Part shown: one piece after another, positions 9,471 through 18,457 of the stretch
How positions within the stretch are numbered: position 1 is the stretch's first letter
Layout: the number at the start of each line of letters is the position of its first letter
NCBI GenBank assembly: GCA_045658005.1
Contig: JAZOUD010000081.1
Location: 1 to 64,000, forward strand
Length of the DNA: 64,000 nt
Direction of reading: 5' to 3'
DNA from: UBA2862 sp045658005
GTDB taxonomy: Bacteria > Bacillota > Clostridia > Christensenellales > Aristaeellaceae
The notes under the pieces: generated by a model
Database searches by the model: none
The model's input: the letters and a program-made list of their open reading frames with translations, nothing else
What the model was told of the DNA's origin: nothing
Translations under genes and position numbers: made by a program

Positions 9471-10106
9471 TTACTCGTTCTCGTCACCCAGCTCGGCGCG
9501 ACGGCGGCGGATGTTTTTGCAGGCCTCCGTCAACTCGTCCTCCACCGAGGAGAGCAGCTGGTAGGCGTCGTGCTGGGCCTTGAGGCGCACCTCGCTGGCC
9601 TCGACACGGGCATCATTCTTGATGATGCGGGCCTCTTCCCTCGCCTGACGCAGGATCTCGCTCTCGTCGATCATATGGTCGGCGCGCTCCTGAGCGTCCT
9701 CCAATATGGCGCGGGCTTCGTTTTCAGCGTCCAGCACGCGCTGCTCGGCATCCTCCCTGGCGCGGTCAAGGGCAGCGTTGACCCGCATCTCGGCGGAACT
9801 GATGCGGTTCATGGCCTTGGTTTCAGCTTCGTTCATGATGCGCTCCTGTTCGGAATACATCTGAAGGCCATACTGCACGGCGTCAGGCAGGTTTTTTTCC
9901 ATGTCGTCGATTATCATCAGGCATTTTTCCGCGTCGATGATCTTCTTGCCGGTCAGCGGCACGCTCTTGCCGGCATTGATCGCCGCGCGAATATGCTTGA
10001 GAAGCTCGAGGAAATAACGCATGTCATTGACTTCGTCCATCTGGCGCGCCTGTGGGGTTTCGTTGGTTTCCTGCGCCTCTTCCTCGTAGAACTTTTCCTG
10101 ATCCAT
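9471..10106 (-). CDS. coiled-coil protein, DivIVA/ATP synthase subunit B-like
   Basis: A 211-aa soluble, highly charged protein with no signal peptide or membrane segment. From about residue 70 to the end it is almost continuous heptad-like coiled coil rich in Glu, Arg and Ala (for example ALDRAREDAEQRVLDAENEA). Similar proteins of unknown function sit next to rsmD in many Clostridia and are often labelled ATPase or DivIVA-like; no ATP-binding motif is visible here. It starts 77 bp after rsmD ends, probably in the same transcript, and ends at a good terminator. A role in cell-pole or division scaffolding is possible but unproven. Confidence 0.7.
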   Translation of the reverse strand: MDQEKFYEEEAQETNETPQARQMDEVNDMRYFLELLKHIRAAINAGKSVPLTGKKIIDAEKCLMIIDDMEKNLPDAVQYGLQMYSEQERIMNEAETKAMNRISSAEMRVNAALDRAREDAEQRVLDAENEARAILEDAQERADHMIDESEILRQAREEARIIKNDARVEASEVRLKAQHDAYQLLSSVEDELTEACKNIRRRRAELGDENE

Positions 10107-10183
10107 CGTTCAGCCTTCCTTTCCGCACCCGGCCGCCGCCTGATGCAGCTTAGTCTGCCCGGGTTCACCGGTTTAATCCTCAT

Positions 10184-10771
10184 CTATAGGGTATCATGGC
10201 GGTCCACGTCCTCCGCTGAGCGAATCTCGGCGAAATCCACCGCCGTATCGCCGTACTGCCGGGTATCGAAGACATCCACGGCCCGGGGCAGCGGGATCTG
10301 CGCGCCCCTGTGGCGCTCCATGACGATCAGGCACCCCGGCGAAAGCATATCCGCCTTCATAAGCCGCGCCAGCGCCTCGCCATAGGCCTCCGTCATGCGA
10401 TAGGGCGGATCCAGGAAAACCAGGTCGAATATCCGGCCCTCCAGCGCGGCGATGGCGCTGCGATAATCCTGGTTGATGATGTGCACGCGCAGTTCAAAAT
10501 CGTCCTTCAGCACATTGCGGGCATTGCGGTCGATGGCCTGCCAGGCCTGGCGCGAATTGTCCGCGATGACGGCGCTCTCGGCCCCTCGGCTCAACGCCTC
10601 GAGCGCCAGCGCGCCGCTGCCGCCGAACAGATCCAGTACCCGTGAATCCATCACGCGGGCGCCGATGATGTTGAACAGCGCGCCCCTGATCTTGTCCGAC
10701 GTCGGGCGGGTTTGCGCCCCTGAAGGCGCGAAAAGCGGCCTGCCCTTTGCCTCTCCGGATATGATACGCAT
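10184..10771 (-). CDS. rsmD: 16S rRNA (guanine-966 N2)-methyltransferase RsmD
   Basis: A 195-aa SAM-dependent methyltransferase that modifies G966 of 16S rRNA in the assembled 30S subunit. The family N-terminus MRIISGEAKGRPL is followed by the RPTSDKIRGALFNIIG segment, the SAM-binding loop VLDLFGGSGALALEALSRGA (about residues 50-69) and the catalytic FLDPPY motif near residue 120. The open frame extends 8 codons further upstream, but the ATG at 10771 is preceded by AGGTGA and matches the family start. It has its own promoter at 10796-10824. The coaD gene that often follows rsmD is not here. Confidence 0.93.
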   Translation of the reverse strand: MRIISGEAKGRPLFAPSGAQTRPTSDKIRGALFNIIGARVMDSRVLDLFGGSGALALEALSRGAESAVIADNSRQAWQAIDRNARNVLKDDFELRVHIINQDYRSAIAALEGRIFDLVFLDPPYRMTEAYGEALARLMKADMLSPGCLIVMERHRGAQIPLPRAVDVFDTRQYGDTAVDFAEIRSAEDVDRHDTL

Positions 10772-10795
10772 AGCTTCACCTATGATATTGCCCAA

Positions 10796-10824
10796 ATTAT
10801 ATCATAATTGCGCAATAATTGCAA
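10796..10824 (-). promoter_or_regulatory. promoter of rsmD
   Basis: On the minus strand TTGCAA (10819-10824) and a consensus TATAAT (10796-10801) are 17 bp apart, directly upstream of the rsmD ribosome binding site. The predicted leader is only about 20 nt. The same TTGCAA -35 appears in the two divergent promoters near 12700. Confidence 0.75.
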
Positions 10825-10843
10825 TCGGTTTTTCGAAAAAATA

Positions 10844-11491
10844 TCAAATTTCAGGCCGCTGGGACCTGGGCGTGGCTTTTTTGCGCGCCACGCGGGATTT
10901 TGCCTTGGCCCTGCGCCGTCCCTCGGCCATGGCTTTTTCCGATTTTGCCCACAGCTTTGGGCCCTGCATATAGCCCGCGAAGGTGCAAAGCGGCAACACG
11001 AATGGTGAGATCATCAGCACCGCCACGACCGGCCCCGTCAGGCGGTCGAAGGTCTGGCTGAAGGGCAGCATCGCCGGCCAGAAGGGCAGGGCGACCACCC
11101 AGGATACCAGCCGCATGATCACATTTGCCGGATACAGCTTCAACAGCGACAGCACAATGTAGACGCAGCCCACGACATAGGGCACCAGCGCAGAGGCCAG
11201 CACGCCCTTCACCCCCGTGGACATGCTCCATGCCCGCTTCTGCACCTTTTCGTCCACCTGGCCGTAGGAGGGGCTCTGCGGATCCTGGGCCTTTTCCACC
11301 GTCTGAAGGATGCTGCAGGCCTCGTGCCCGAAGCCCATGCCCTGGCGATACGTCATGAACAGGGCGCCCGCCAGCAGGATCAGTCCCAGCACCATCCAGG
11401 GCGTGGTGCCCAGCCCGAACAGTGCCAGGTTCACCACGATCAAGAGGATCAGCGTGACGGCGTTGGCCTTCCACATATCCATTGTGCTCAT
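10844..11491 (-). CDS. multi-pass membrane protein of unknown function
   Basis: A 215-aa protein starting at the ATG at 11491, 8 nt after an AGGAG ribosome binding site. The frame runs open much further upstream through alr, but that part is a shadow. Hydrophobic segments lie at about residues 11-48 (two helices), 90-115, 120-145 and 155-180. They are followed by a strongly basic C-terminal tail (KSEKAMAEGRRRAKAKSR and on) that should lie in the cytoplasm. It starts 11 bp after the alr stop, so it is co-transcribed with alanine racemase. I do not recognise the family. Confidence 0.75.
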   Translation of the reverse strand: MSTMDMWKANAVTLILLIVVNLALFGLGTTPWMVLGLILLAGALFMTYRQGMGFGHEACSILQTVEKAQDPQSPSYGQVDEKVQKRAWSMSTGVKGVLASALVPYVVGCVYIVLSLLKLYPANVIMRLVSWVVALPFWPAMLPFSQTFDRLTGPVVAVLMISPFVLPLCTFAGYMQGPKLWAKSEKAMAEGRRRAKAKSRVARKKATPRSQRPEI

Positions 11492-11502
11492 GTTACAATC
11501 TC

Positions 11503-12600
11503 CTAATCGACGACTTCCACGGGGATACGCGCCGCAAAGCCCAGCATGATCTCGTAGGGAATCGTTTCCGCCATCTCGGCCAGCTCGTCCGGCGTGATGC
11601 GCTGATCCCCCTGGGCGCCCAGCAGCACCACCTCGTCGTCCAGGTCCACGCCGGGGATGTCTGTGACGTCCGCCATCACCATGTCCATGCAAACCCGCCC
11701 GATCAGCGGCGCGCGCTTTCCACGCACCAGAACCGACGCACGGTTGCTGAGGATGCGGGGATAGCCATCGCCGTAGCCGATGGGCAGCGTCATCACCAGC
11801 GTATCCCGCGCGGCGATGAAGGTCCGCCCGTAGCCCACCGTATCCCCCGCCGCGATCCACTGCAGGCGGATGGGCCGGGTGACGAGGGTCTGGGCCCAGG
11901 TCAGTTCCTTCGCCAGCTCGGGTACGCAGCTGCCGTACAGCACGATGCCGGGCCGAACCATGTCGTATTGCAGCGCCGGGTTCAGCATGGCGGTGGAGGC
12001 CGCCGCGTGGGCGATGGGACTGAAGCCCGTATGGCGGACCGCAGCAAGCGCCTCCGAGAAGCACCAATTCTGCCGGGCCGTAAATTCCGGGTCGGTATCT
12101 GCCACGCAGAAGTGGGTGAAGATGCCCTCCATCTCCACGTCCGGGCAGCGCCGCCACCAGGCCAGCATGGCGGACAAGTCCTCTTCGCCCCGCACGCCGA
12201 CGCGGGACATGCCGGTGTCGATCTTCAGATGCGCCAGCGCCCGCCTTCCGCAGCGAACGGCCTCATCCTGCATGATTTCCAGCATCCGGGGCGTGTATAC
12301 CGCCTGGGACACCCCGGCGCGCACCGCCCGGCGCAGTGAAGCCTCGCCCGCGCCGCCCAGCACCAGTATCATGCTGTCGATCCCGGCGCCGCGTAGCACC
12401 TCGGCCTCCTCGACGATGGCCACCGCGAAGGCGTCGGCCCCGGCGCCCAGCAGCTTTTTCGCCGTCTGAACGCTGTCATGGCCGTAGGCGTCGGCCTTGA
12501 CCACGCACATCATGCGCACCCTTTCGGGAATGTAGGCGCGGATCGCCCTGGCGTTGGCGGCGATGGCGTCGGTGGATATCTTCATGATCGTGGGTCTCAA
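11503..12600 (-). CDS. alr: alanine racemase
   Basis: A 365-aa PLP enzyme that interconverts L- and D-alanine for peptidoglycan. The PLP-lysine motif VVKADAYGH is near residue 38, and the C-terminal catalytic Tyr is in DTVGYGRTF near residue 260. HLKIDTGMSRVG is also typical. I place the start at a TTG at 12600 (LRPTIMKIS), because GGGAGG lies 7 nt before it and the RPT residues match the usual family N-terminus; the ATG five codons later lacks such a site. The gene heads a two-gene unit with the membrane protein at 10844-11491 and is divergent from the YesL-like gene. Confidence 0.93.
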   Translation of the reverse strand: MRPTIMKISTDAIAANARAIRAYIPERVRMMCVVKADAYGHDSVQTAKKLLGAGADAFAVAIVEEAEVLRGAGIDSMILVLGGAGEASLRRAVRAGVSQAVYTPRMLEIMQDEAVRCGRRALAHLKIDTGMSRVGVRGEEDLSAMLAWWRRCPDVEMEGIFTHFCVADTDPEFTARQNWCFSEALAAVRHTGFSPIAHAAASTAMLNPALQYDMVRPGIVLYGSCVPELAKELTWAQTLVTRPIRLQWIAAGDTVGYGRTFIAARDTLVMTLPIGYGDGYPRILSNRASVLVRGKRAPLIGRVCMDMVMADVTDIPGVDLDDEVVLLGAQGDQRITPDELAEMAETIPYEIMLGFAARIPVEVVD

Positions 12601-12682
12601 GGTTCTGCCTCCCCCGCCGTTTCCGGCGATTTGATGCCTTGGCGGAGGGACGGAACCGGCCCTATACCTCCGCTGAATATAC

Positions 12683-12711
12683 ATTATATATCAATTGTGT
12701 CCAAATTGCAA
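12683..12711 (-). promoter_or_regulatory. promoter of alr
   Basis: On the minus strand TTGCAA (12706-12711), a 17-bp spacer and a consensus TATAAT (12683-12688) lie about 85 bp before the alr start. The -35 is inside TTGCAATAAG, one arm of an inverted repeat whose other arm holds the -35 of the opposite promoter. Confidence 0.8.
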
Positions 12712-12750
12712 TAAGAATGTCCAATTGTCGTCATTTTTAATGTTTGCTTA

Positions 12751-12779
12751 TTGCAAATCCACGACCGGGCGTGTATACT
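12751..12779 (+). promoter_or_regulatory. promoter of the YesL-like gene and U32 peptidase
   Basis: TTGCAA (12751-12756), 17 bp, then TATACT (12774-12779). The start codon lies 36 bp beyond it. CTTATTGCAA (12747-12756) is the perfect inverse of TTGCAATAAG (12706-12715) on the alr side, so the divergent promoters share a symmetric element about 50 bp long. Confidence 0.8.
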
Positions 12780-12814
12780 GTAGTATATATGCGGTTTGCG
12801 TGTGGAGGTAGTCT

Positions 12815-13747
12815 ATGGCCATTCGGGATTTGATGAACAATTATTTTTACGGCAAGCAGGGCAAGGGCGACTATACCGTGGCGGATATGCCCCAGAATCG
12901 CCTGGCGCTCTTCGGCGAGGTGTTGAAGGTGCGCTGGAGCGGCCTGTTTGGGGTCAACCTGTTGTACATGGTCACATGGATCCCCGCCATCGTATGGACC
13001 TTTTTGAACGTGCTGGCGCTGTACAACCTGCTCAACGCCGAGGCGGGGGTATCCGGCGACGACATCATCGGCCTGATGAACACCTGGCTGATGGTCATGA
13101 TCCCCTGCATCGCCATCACGGGGCCCTTCAACGCGGGCGTGACCTACGTGCTGCGCAACTGGGCCCGGGACGAGCACAGCTTCGTGCTCAGCGACTTCAA
13201 GGACGCCCTGAAGGCCAACTGGAAGCAGGCGCTGGTGATCTCGCTGATCGACGGCGTGATGCCCTTCCTGGTGGTGACCTGCTGGCGCTTTTACAGCGGC
13301 ATGCTGAGCCAGAGTATGATCTTCATACTGCCCGCGGCGCTGACGCTGCTGATGGGCGCGATCTGGACGCTGGCGAGCATGCTGGCCTACCCGATGCTGA
13401 TCACCTACCAGCTGAAGACCCTGGACGTCATCCGAAACACGGTGCTGATGACCGTGGCAAAGCTGCCCTTCGCGCTGCTGATCAAGCTGGCCACGCTGGT
13501 CGTTCCCGCCCTGGCCTACGGGCTGATGGCCATGATCCCGAACATCCAGATGCAGATTCTGATGGTGGTGGTGCTGCTGTACCTGACCTTCATGGTGGCC
13601 TTCAACAAGCTGATCACCGTTTCCTATGCCAACTGGCTGTTTGAAACCTACCTGAACCCGAGGATCGAGGGCGCGCGCACGAACATCGGGCTGCGCCCGG
13701 AGAACTGGGACGATGTGACCTACATTCCGGAGGACGACGAGAAATGA
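12815..13747 (+). CDS. YesL-like (DUF624) membrane protein
   Basis: A 310-aa integral membrane protein. The central segment ITGPFNAGVTYVLRNWARDE followed by SFVLSDFKDALKANW is characteristic of the YesL/DUF624 family, whose members often neighbour carbohydrate transport genes. Their function is not established. Hydrophobic stretches lie at about residues 45-75, 92-120, 142-165, 170-205 and 215-270. The ATG at 12815 follows a GGAGG. Its stop overlaps the U32 peptidase start (ATGA), so the two are translationally coupled. This member is longer than the usual roughly 200 aa because of an extended N-terminus and an acidic C-terminus. Confidence 0.8.
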   Translation: MAIRDLMNNYFYGKQGKGDYTVADMPQNRLALFGEVLKVRWSGLFGVNLLYMVTWIPAIVWTFLNVLALYNLLNAEAGVSGDDIIGLMNTWLMVMIPCIAITGPFNAGVTYVLRNWARDEHSFVLSDFKDALKANWKQALVISLIDGVMPFLVVTCWRFYSGMLSQSMIFILPAALTLLMGAIWTLASMLAYPMLITYQLKTLDVIRNTVLMTVAKLPFALLIKLATLVVPALAYGLMAMIPNIQMQILMVVVLLYLTFMVAFNKLITVSYANWLFETYLNPRIEGARTNIGLRPENWDDVTYIPEDDEK

Positions 13748-14958
13748 CCGCCCTGGAGCTGCTCAGTCCCGCCGGGGACATGGAGTGCCTGCGCGCGGCG
13801 CTGCGCTTCGGTGCGGACGCCGTCTACGTGGGCGGGCCGAAGCTGCAGCTGCGCGCCGCGAACGCCGGCTTTTCGATGGATGCCCTGGCCCTGGCCGTGA
13901 AGGAAACCCACGCCCTGGGCCGCAGGCTCTACGTGACCGTCAACGCTTTTCCCGCCAACGACGAGCTGGATGCCCTGGGCGACTACGCCCAGGGCCTGTT
14001 TGCGCTGGGCGTGGACGCCGCCATCGTGGCCGACCTGGGTGCGGTGGCGGTGATGCGCCGGGCCGCGCCAGGCCTGCCCATCCACATCAGCACCCAGGCC
14101 AACTGCCTGAACTGGGCTGCCGCCACGGCCTGGTACGAGCTGGGCGCCAGCCGGGTGGTGCTGGGCCGGGAGATGACCCTGGAGCAGATCGGGCAGCTGC
14201 GGGCGAAAGTCCCTGCCGCGCTGGAGCTCGAGGCCTTTGTGCACGGGGCGATGTGCATGGCCTGGTCGGGCCGCTGCATGATCAGCGCCTACCTCACAGG
14301 GCGCAGCGCCAACCGGGGAGGCTGCACCCAGTCCTGCCGCTGGCGCTACCATCTGGTGGAAGAAAAGCGTCCCGGAGAGTTTTTCCCCGTGGAGGAGGAC
14401 GACCGGGGCACCACCATCCTCAGCTCCCACGACCTGAATTGCCTGGACTTCCTGGACCAGATCGCCGCTGCCGGCGTCACCTCCTTCAAGATCGAGGGGC
14501 GAATGAAGTCGCCCTACTACGTGGCCACGGTGACCAACGCCTACCGGCAACGGCTGGACGGACTGGCAAACGGGACGGCCAGTAGCGAATTCCTGGCCCT
14601 TATGCAGCGGGAGCTGAACGCCGTCAGCCACCGGACCTACGCCAGCGGCTTCTATTTCGGCCAGATGCGGCGTCACGCCCCCGACGACGGCGTCTACCGC
14701 CAGGATTGCGTGTTCGCGGGCGTGGTCAGGGAGCGCCTGGACGGCGGCCGGGTGCGGGTGCAGCTGCGCAACCCCATTCGCAGGGGCGACGTGCTGGAGA
14801 TACTCTCCCCGGGCAGACTGGGGCGCACCCTGGTCGCCGAAGGCCTGACCACCCCCGACGGCAGGGCCCTGGCGCAGGTGGTGGAGCCCATGGTCCTCTT
14901 CGACATGGACGCCCCTCCGGAGCTGGCGGACGGCGACATGCTGAGAAAGCGCATCTGA
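13744..14958 (+). CDS. U32 family peptidase-like protein (TrhP/RlhA family)
   Basis: A 404-aa protein. The N-terminus LELLSPAGDMECLRAALRFG followed by ADAVYVGG, and the signature EAFVHGAMCMAWSGRC (about residues 160-175) with GGCTQSCRWRY after it, are diagnostic of peptidase family U32. Several members are now known to act in RNA hydroxylation (TrhP on tRNA wobble uridine, RlhA on 23S rRNA) rather than as proteases. The clustered Cys residues fit iron-sulfur binding, as proposed for these enzymes. It overlaps the YesL-like gene by 4 bp. The C-terminal third (from about residue 330) has the small beta-barrel-like domain seen in family members. The exact substrate cannot be told from sequence. 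Confidence 0.88.
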   Translation: MTALELLSPAGDMECLRAALRFGADAVYVGGPKLQLRAANAGFSMDALALAVKETHALGRRLYVTVNAFPANDELDALGDYAQGLFALGVDAAIVADLGAVAVMRRAAPGLPIHISTQANCLNWAAATAWYELGASRVVLGREMTLEQIGQLRAKVPAALELEAFVHGAMCMAWSGRCMISAYLTGRSANRGGCTQSCRWRYHLVEEKRPGEFFPVEEDDRGTTILSSHDLNCLDFLDQIAAAGVTSFKIEGRMKSPYYVATVTNAYRQRLDGLANGTASSEFLALMQRELNAVSHRTYASGFYFGQMRRHAPDDGVYRQDCVFAGVVRERLDGGRVRVQLRNPIRRGDVLEILSPGRLGRTLVAEGLTTPDGRALAQVVEPMVLFDMDAPPELADGDMLRKRI

Positions 14959-15023
14959 AGCATGCAGCTTGTGACGACATTGCAAACAATATCTTACAAT
15001 TGGGTTCAGAATCGCCATGCTTG

Positions 15024-15052
15024 TTGCCTTTTCCCCGGAGCCATGATATAAT
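15024..15052 (+). promoter_or_regulatory. promoter of the Wzz-like gene pair
   Basis: TTGCCT (15024-15029), 17 bp, then a consensus TATAAT (15047-15052), about 43 bp before the start. The 136-bp gap after the U32 gene shows no strong terminator hairpin. Confidence 0.65.
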
Positions 15053-15094
15053 ATATGATATCATTTTGCACGCTTCTGAATGGAGGGAAACGGA

Positions 15095-16672
15095 TTGGAC
15101 AAAAACGAACGCGATAATGACAGATCCGTGCGCCTTGACAGGGACACGCAGATCAATGTCGTTGTTAATAACGCCGACGCTTCCGAAGAAACGATCAACA
15201 TAGGGCGCATCATACAGAATTTCAAAGCGAAAAAACGCATATATGTTTGGGTGGTGCTGCTGTGCCTTGCCGCGGGCGTCTGCCTGGGCCTGCTGTGGTT
15301 TCAGGTTACCAAAAAGCCGCTGGAGGTTTCGTCCGTTGTGACGCTGAATTACGATGTTCCCAATGTGCTTTTTGATCCGGAACAGGAGGTCAGCCCCCTC
15401 AATCCGCTGACCGTCCCCGTCACGGATCTGACCTCTCCGGACGGCACCGCGCTGGATCTGAACCAGATCACGAGCTCCCACGTCCTCAAGGAAGCGCTGG
15501 ACGGCCTGGAGCTGTCCCACCCCGTGACGCTGGCCAATCTGCGCAGCAATATCCGCATCAACAAGATCCTCACCGAGGACAGCCGCCGCCAGCAGGAGGT
15601 CGCGGCCAGCATGATCCAGGACAAGAACAACGCGGCCTACACGCAGGTTCAGGAAATCATGCTGACCTACAACAACCAGTTCGTGGTCTCCCTCACCAAC
15701 GGCTTCGGCGACGAGGATTCCCGGGTCAAGTATGAGCTGACCGATTCCGAGCTTCGCCTGATACTGGATCGCATCCTCGCGGCCTACAACGATTACCTGG
15801 TGAACACCTACGCCGACCTGATGCTGCCCGACGACGAGGTCTCCATCATCGATACGGAAAATCTGGACATCCTGGAGAGCCTGGATCTGCTGCGCACAGC
15901 GGTCACGAACCTCCATGACTACTGTGACGCCAAGCCGGACGCCGTCAAGGCCTACCGCTCCTGGCGCACAGGCCGTTCCCTCACAAACTTGATCGCCAGT
16001 CTCGACCTGGCCCGCGATGTGAACGTCGATTACCTGTACTCCTTTGTCTATACCAACAGCATCGTCAAGGATCGCGACACCATGATCGTCAACTACCAGT
16101 ATCAGCTGCGCAACGCCCAGGCTGAGCTGGATGTGATCAACGAAAACATCGCCACCACCCAGACGATACTGGACAACTACAAAAATGACCAGATCTTCGT
16201 CTCCATGCAGGAGAGCGACACCACCAAGTCCACCCAGACGACCACGGACTACTACAACAATCTGATCATCCAGCAGGCGGGAAATTACGAGAGCGCTGCC
16301 GAACTGGAAACGAGGATCGTCGACCTGCAGGACAAGCTGGACAACCTGGATGCCAATACCGCGCAGCAGGATATCGACGAGGCCAACGCCGAGCTGGCCA
16401 ATGCCGTCGAGGTGTGCAAGGATAACTACGACATGATCTACGCGCATATGGAAGAGATCATCAACAGCCCCTTCTATAAAACCTTCGCCAGTCACACCAC
16501 CTCCCAGGGCAAGACCGAGAGCTTTATCACCGCCTCAATGAAGAAGGTGCTCATCGGCGCCGTCGCGGGTCTCGTGATCGCGTTCGGCCTGTGGTTCATC
16601 AGCGCGCTGGCGCCCGAATTCAGAAACAAGAAGGAGAAAGAACTCCCCGAAAAGGAGGTGACTGAAGAATGA
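15095..16672 (+). CDS. Wzz-like membrane protein with large extracytoplasmic coiled-coil region
   Basis: A 525-aa protein with a membrane helix near residues 42-62 (YVWVVLLCLAAGVCLGLLWF), a large outer region with helical, coiled-coil-like stretches, and a second helix near 490-512. It has a short cytoplasmic C-terminus rich in Lys and Glu. This two-helix plan with a long external loop is that of Wzz/chain-length determinant-type proteins. No tyrosine-kinase domain is fused. The frame opens with an ATG at 15080, but that ATG overlaps the GGAGGG site; the TTG at 15095 is correctly spaced 7 nt after it, so I prefer TTG. It overlaps the next, similar gene by 4 bp. Regulation of polysaccharide length is an inference from architecture only. 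Confidence 0.65.
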   Translation: MDKNERDNDRSVRLDRDTQINVVVNNADASEETINIGRIIQNFKAKKRIYVWVVLLCLAAGVCLGLLWFQVTKKPLEVSSVVTLNYDVPNVLFDPEQEVSPLNPLTVPVTDLTSPDGTALDLNQITSSHVLKEALDGLELSHPVTLANLRSNIRINKILTEDSRRQQEVAASMIQDKNNAAYTQVQEIMLTYNNQFVVSLTNGFGDEDSRVKYELTDSELRLILDRILAAYNDYLVNTYADLMLPDDEVSIIDTENLDILESLDLLRTAVTNLHDYCDAKPDAVKAYRSWRTGRSLTNLIASLDLARDVNVDYLYSFVYTNSIVKDRDTMIVNYQYQLRNAQAELDVINENIATTQTILDNYKNDQIFVSMQESDTTKSTQTTTDYYNNLIIQQAGNYESAAELETRIVDLQDKLDNLDANTAQQDIDEANAELANAVEVCKDNYDMIYAHMEEIINSPFYKTFASHTTSQGKTESFITASMKKVLIGAVAGLVIAFGLWFISALAPEFRNKKEKELPEKEVTEE

Positions 16673-18189
16673 CCGCGAAAAAGACGCACTGGCTCCGTTC
16701 GAGCATCATCATCCTTGTGATTTGTGGCATTGTCGGGCTTGCGCTCACGTCGTACCTGTTCTTCAGCAAACCCAGCCCCACCTCGGCGAACGCCACCATC
16801 GTATTCACCTTCGACGGTGCCGCTGACGGCATCGCCCCCAACGGAGTGGCCTTCGACATCTCGGATATCGCCAGGACAGATGTGCTGTCCACCGCACTGG
16901 AGGAGGTCTCCATGCAGGACAGGTACACCCCTGAGCAGCTTCAGGACTGCCTGGTGGCGCGGGGCGTGTATCCCGACGACATGGCCCGGCAGGTGACGAA
17001 CTACGAATCCCTCTTGAATTTCACCGCCAATCGTGAGGCGACCGTCACCACCTTCCATCCGACGACCTTTGATATCGCGCTGTACAACAACTTCGACAAA
17101 TCCATCAGCCAAGAACAGCTCACCGCGCTGATCAAGGCCATCATGGCTTCCTATAAGGCCTATTTTGCAAAGACCTATTCCAACGGACTGCAGGAAGAAG
17201 ACACGACCTTCGTGCTTGAAAAATACGATTATCCCCAGCAGCTGGAAATCATACAGTCGCGCCTGACCGCATTGACGGATTACGCCCAGCGCATGTATGA
17301 GGGACAGCCCACCTTCCGCCACGACGGATACGGCTTCAGCGATATCAATGTGCGGCTCAACAACCTGATCGCCAGTGACATCGCCCGCCTGAACGCCGAT
17401 CTGACGATGAATGCCCTGACCCGGGATACCGCCCGCCTGCTGACCCAGTATCAGTTTGAGATCAGGGACCTGAGCAATCAGCTGGACAAGCAGAACGCGC
17501 ACCTCGAGAAGCTGGACAAGTTGATCGATTCCTACCAGAAAAACGAGATCATCTACCTGAGCACCGCCGATTCCCTGACCAAGATCGACGGCAATTCCTC
17601 CAGGACCTACGATTCCCTGGTCAGGGAGCGCAAGAGCGTCGCCGACGGCATCACGGGAATCAACTCCCAGATCGCCTCCTACCAGCTGAAGCTGGGCGAC
17701 CTGATGAAGGACCATGAGAGTTCTGTCAAAGCCACACCAGTCAGTGAGCCCGCCGGTTCTGAGGATTCCGAAATCGCGGCAGATGACGCGGCGACCCCAA
17801 AAGAGAGTACCGGCATTGACACCAGCGAAGCCCAGGCTGTGGTGGAAATGACCGAAGAGGAGATCGCCAAAGCCGCAGCAGAGGCCGATCGCCTGGCCCG
17901 CGACCAGGTCAGCGCGCTGGAGAAAAACATCTCCGCGCTGGTCACCAAGAGCGAGGCGATCATCAAGGATTTCCACAACCTGCTGGATGCCTTCAACGCC
18001 CAGGAGATCAACGATCTGACTGTCACCGTCACAGGGTACAGGTACAATCCCCCCAAGGTCCTGTCCGGCGCGTTCATCAAGGCGGCGATCAAAACCGCCG
18101 GCCCCGTCTGCGCCATCGGCTTCATGCTCTGCATGGTGCTGATCATCATCAGCCGCAAGCGCGAAGAAAAGCAGGCGACCAGGGAATAA
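16669..18189 (+). CDS. second Wzz-like membrane coiled-coil protein
   Basis: A 506-aa protein with the same plan as its upstream neighbour: a membrane helix at about residues 9-30 (SSIIILVICGIVGLALTSYL), a long outer region, and a C-terminal helix at about 470-495. Coiled coil is clear at about 240-300 and 395-440. An acidic, low-complexity insert around residues 355-395 (rich in Ser, Glu, Ala) lies in the outer part. The start overlaps the preceding stop (ATGA), so the two are coupled and probably make a heteromeric complex. No glycosyltransferase, flippase or polymerase is adjacent, so the polymer it serves, if any, is unknown. Confidence 0.65.
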   Translation: MTAKKTHWLRSSIIILVICGIVGLALTSYLFFSKPSPTSANATIVFTFDGAADGIAPNGVAFDISDIARTDVLSTALEEVSMQDRYTPEQLQDCLVARGVYPDDMARQVTNYESLLNFTANREATVTTFHPTTFDIALYNNFDKSISQEQLTALIKAIMASYKAYFAKTYSNGLQEEDTTFVLEKYDYPQQLEIIQSRLTALTDYAQRMYEGQPTFRHDGYGFSDINVRLNNLIASDIARLNADLTMNALTRDTARLLTQYQFEIRDLSNQLDKQNAHLEKLDKLIDSYQKNEIIYLSTADSLTKIDGNSSRTYDSLVRERKSVADGITGINSQIASYQLKLGDLMKDHESSVKATPVSEPAGSEDSEIAADDAATPKESTGIDTSEAQAVVEMTEEEIAKAAAEADRLARDQVSALEKNISALVTKSEAIIKDFHNLLDAFNAQEINDLTVTVTGYRYNPPKVLSGAFIKAAIKTAGPVCAIGFMLCMVLIIISRKREEKQATRE

Positions 18190-18202
18190 CCCCTTCTTTC
18201 AA

Positions 18203-18248
18203 AACGTGACGCCCTCTCGCGATATTTGTCGCGGGAGGGCGTCACGTT
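18203..18248 (+). terminator. terminator hairpin after the Wzz-like pair
   Basis: A long stem in which AACGTGACGCCCTC pairs with GAGGGCGTCACGTT, extended by CGCGA/TCGCG around a 6-nt loop. It starts 13 bp after the stop codon. The T-tract is weak. The following 260 bp (18249-18509) before the next gene's 3' end contain no ORF with a ribosome binding site; apart from the weaker hairpin at 18458-18497 I see nothing there. Confidence 0.7.
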
Positions 18249-18457
18249 ATACCCCGATACGTCTCCGGTCGCCGATCCGGACCAGGCCCCAAAATCGTCT
18301 GACCCCCAACCGGCGCAGCGCTCTACTGCTACACCGACCGGGAGTCAGTGGTTTTCTGTTGTGTTCCGGCCTTGCCGGTAGTCCTATGCTATCAAACAAT
18401 TATGAACCCGTCATGAACTCAGCGGGGTAAATATTCGCCATTTTATCCGGCTTGAGC

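Noticed and set aside
11492..12157. N-terminal extension of the membrane protein at 10844-11491 across alr
   Set aside because: It is an out-of-frame reading of alanine racemase rich in Gly, Arg and His; the ATG at 11491 has AGGAG.
18310..18345. tRNA-like D-arm segment on the minus strand (TAGAGCGCTGC context)
   Set aside because: No T-arm GGTTCGA, no anticodon arm or matching acceptor stem can be folded around it.
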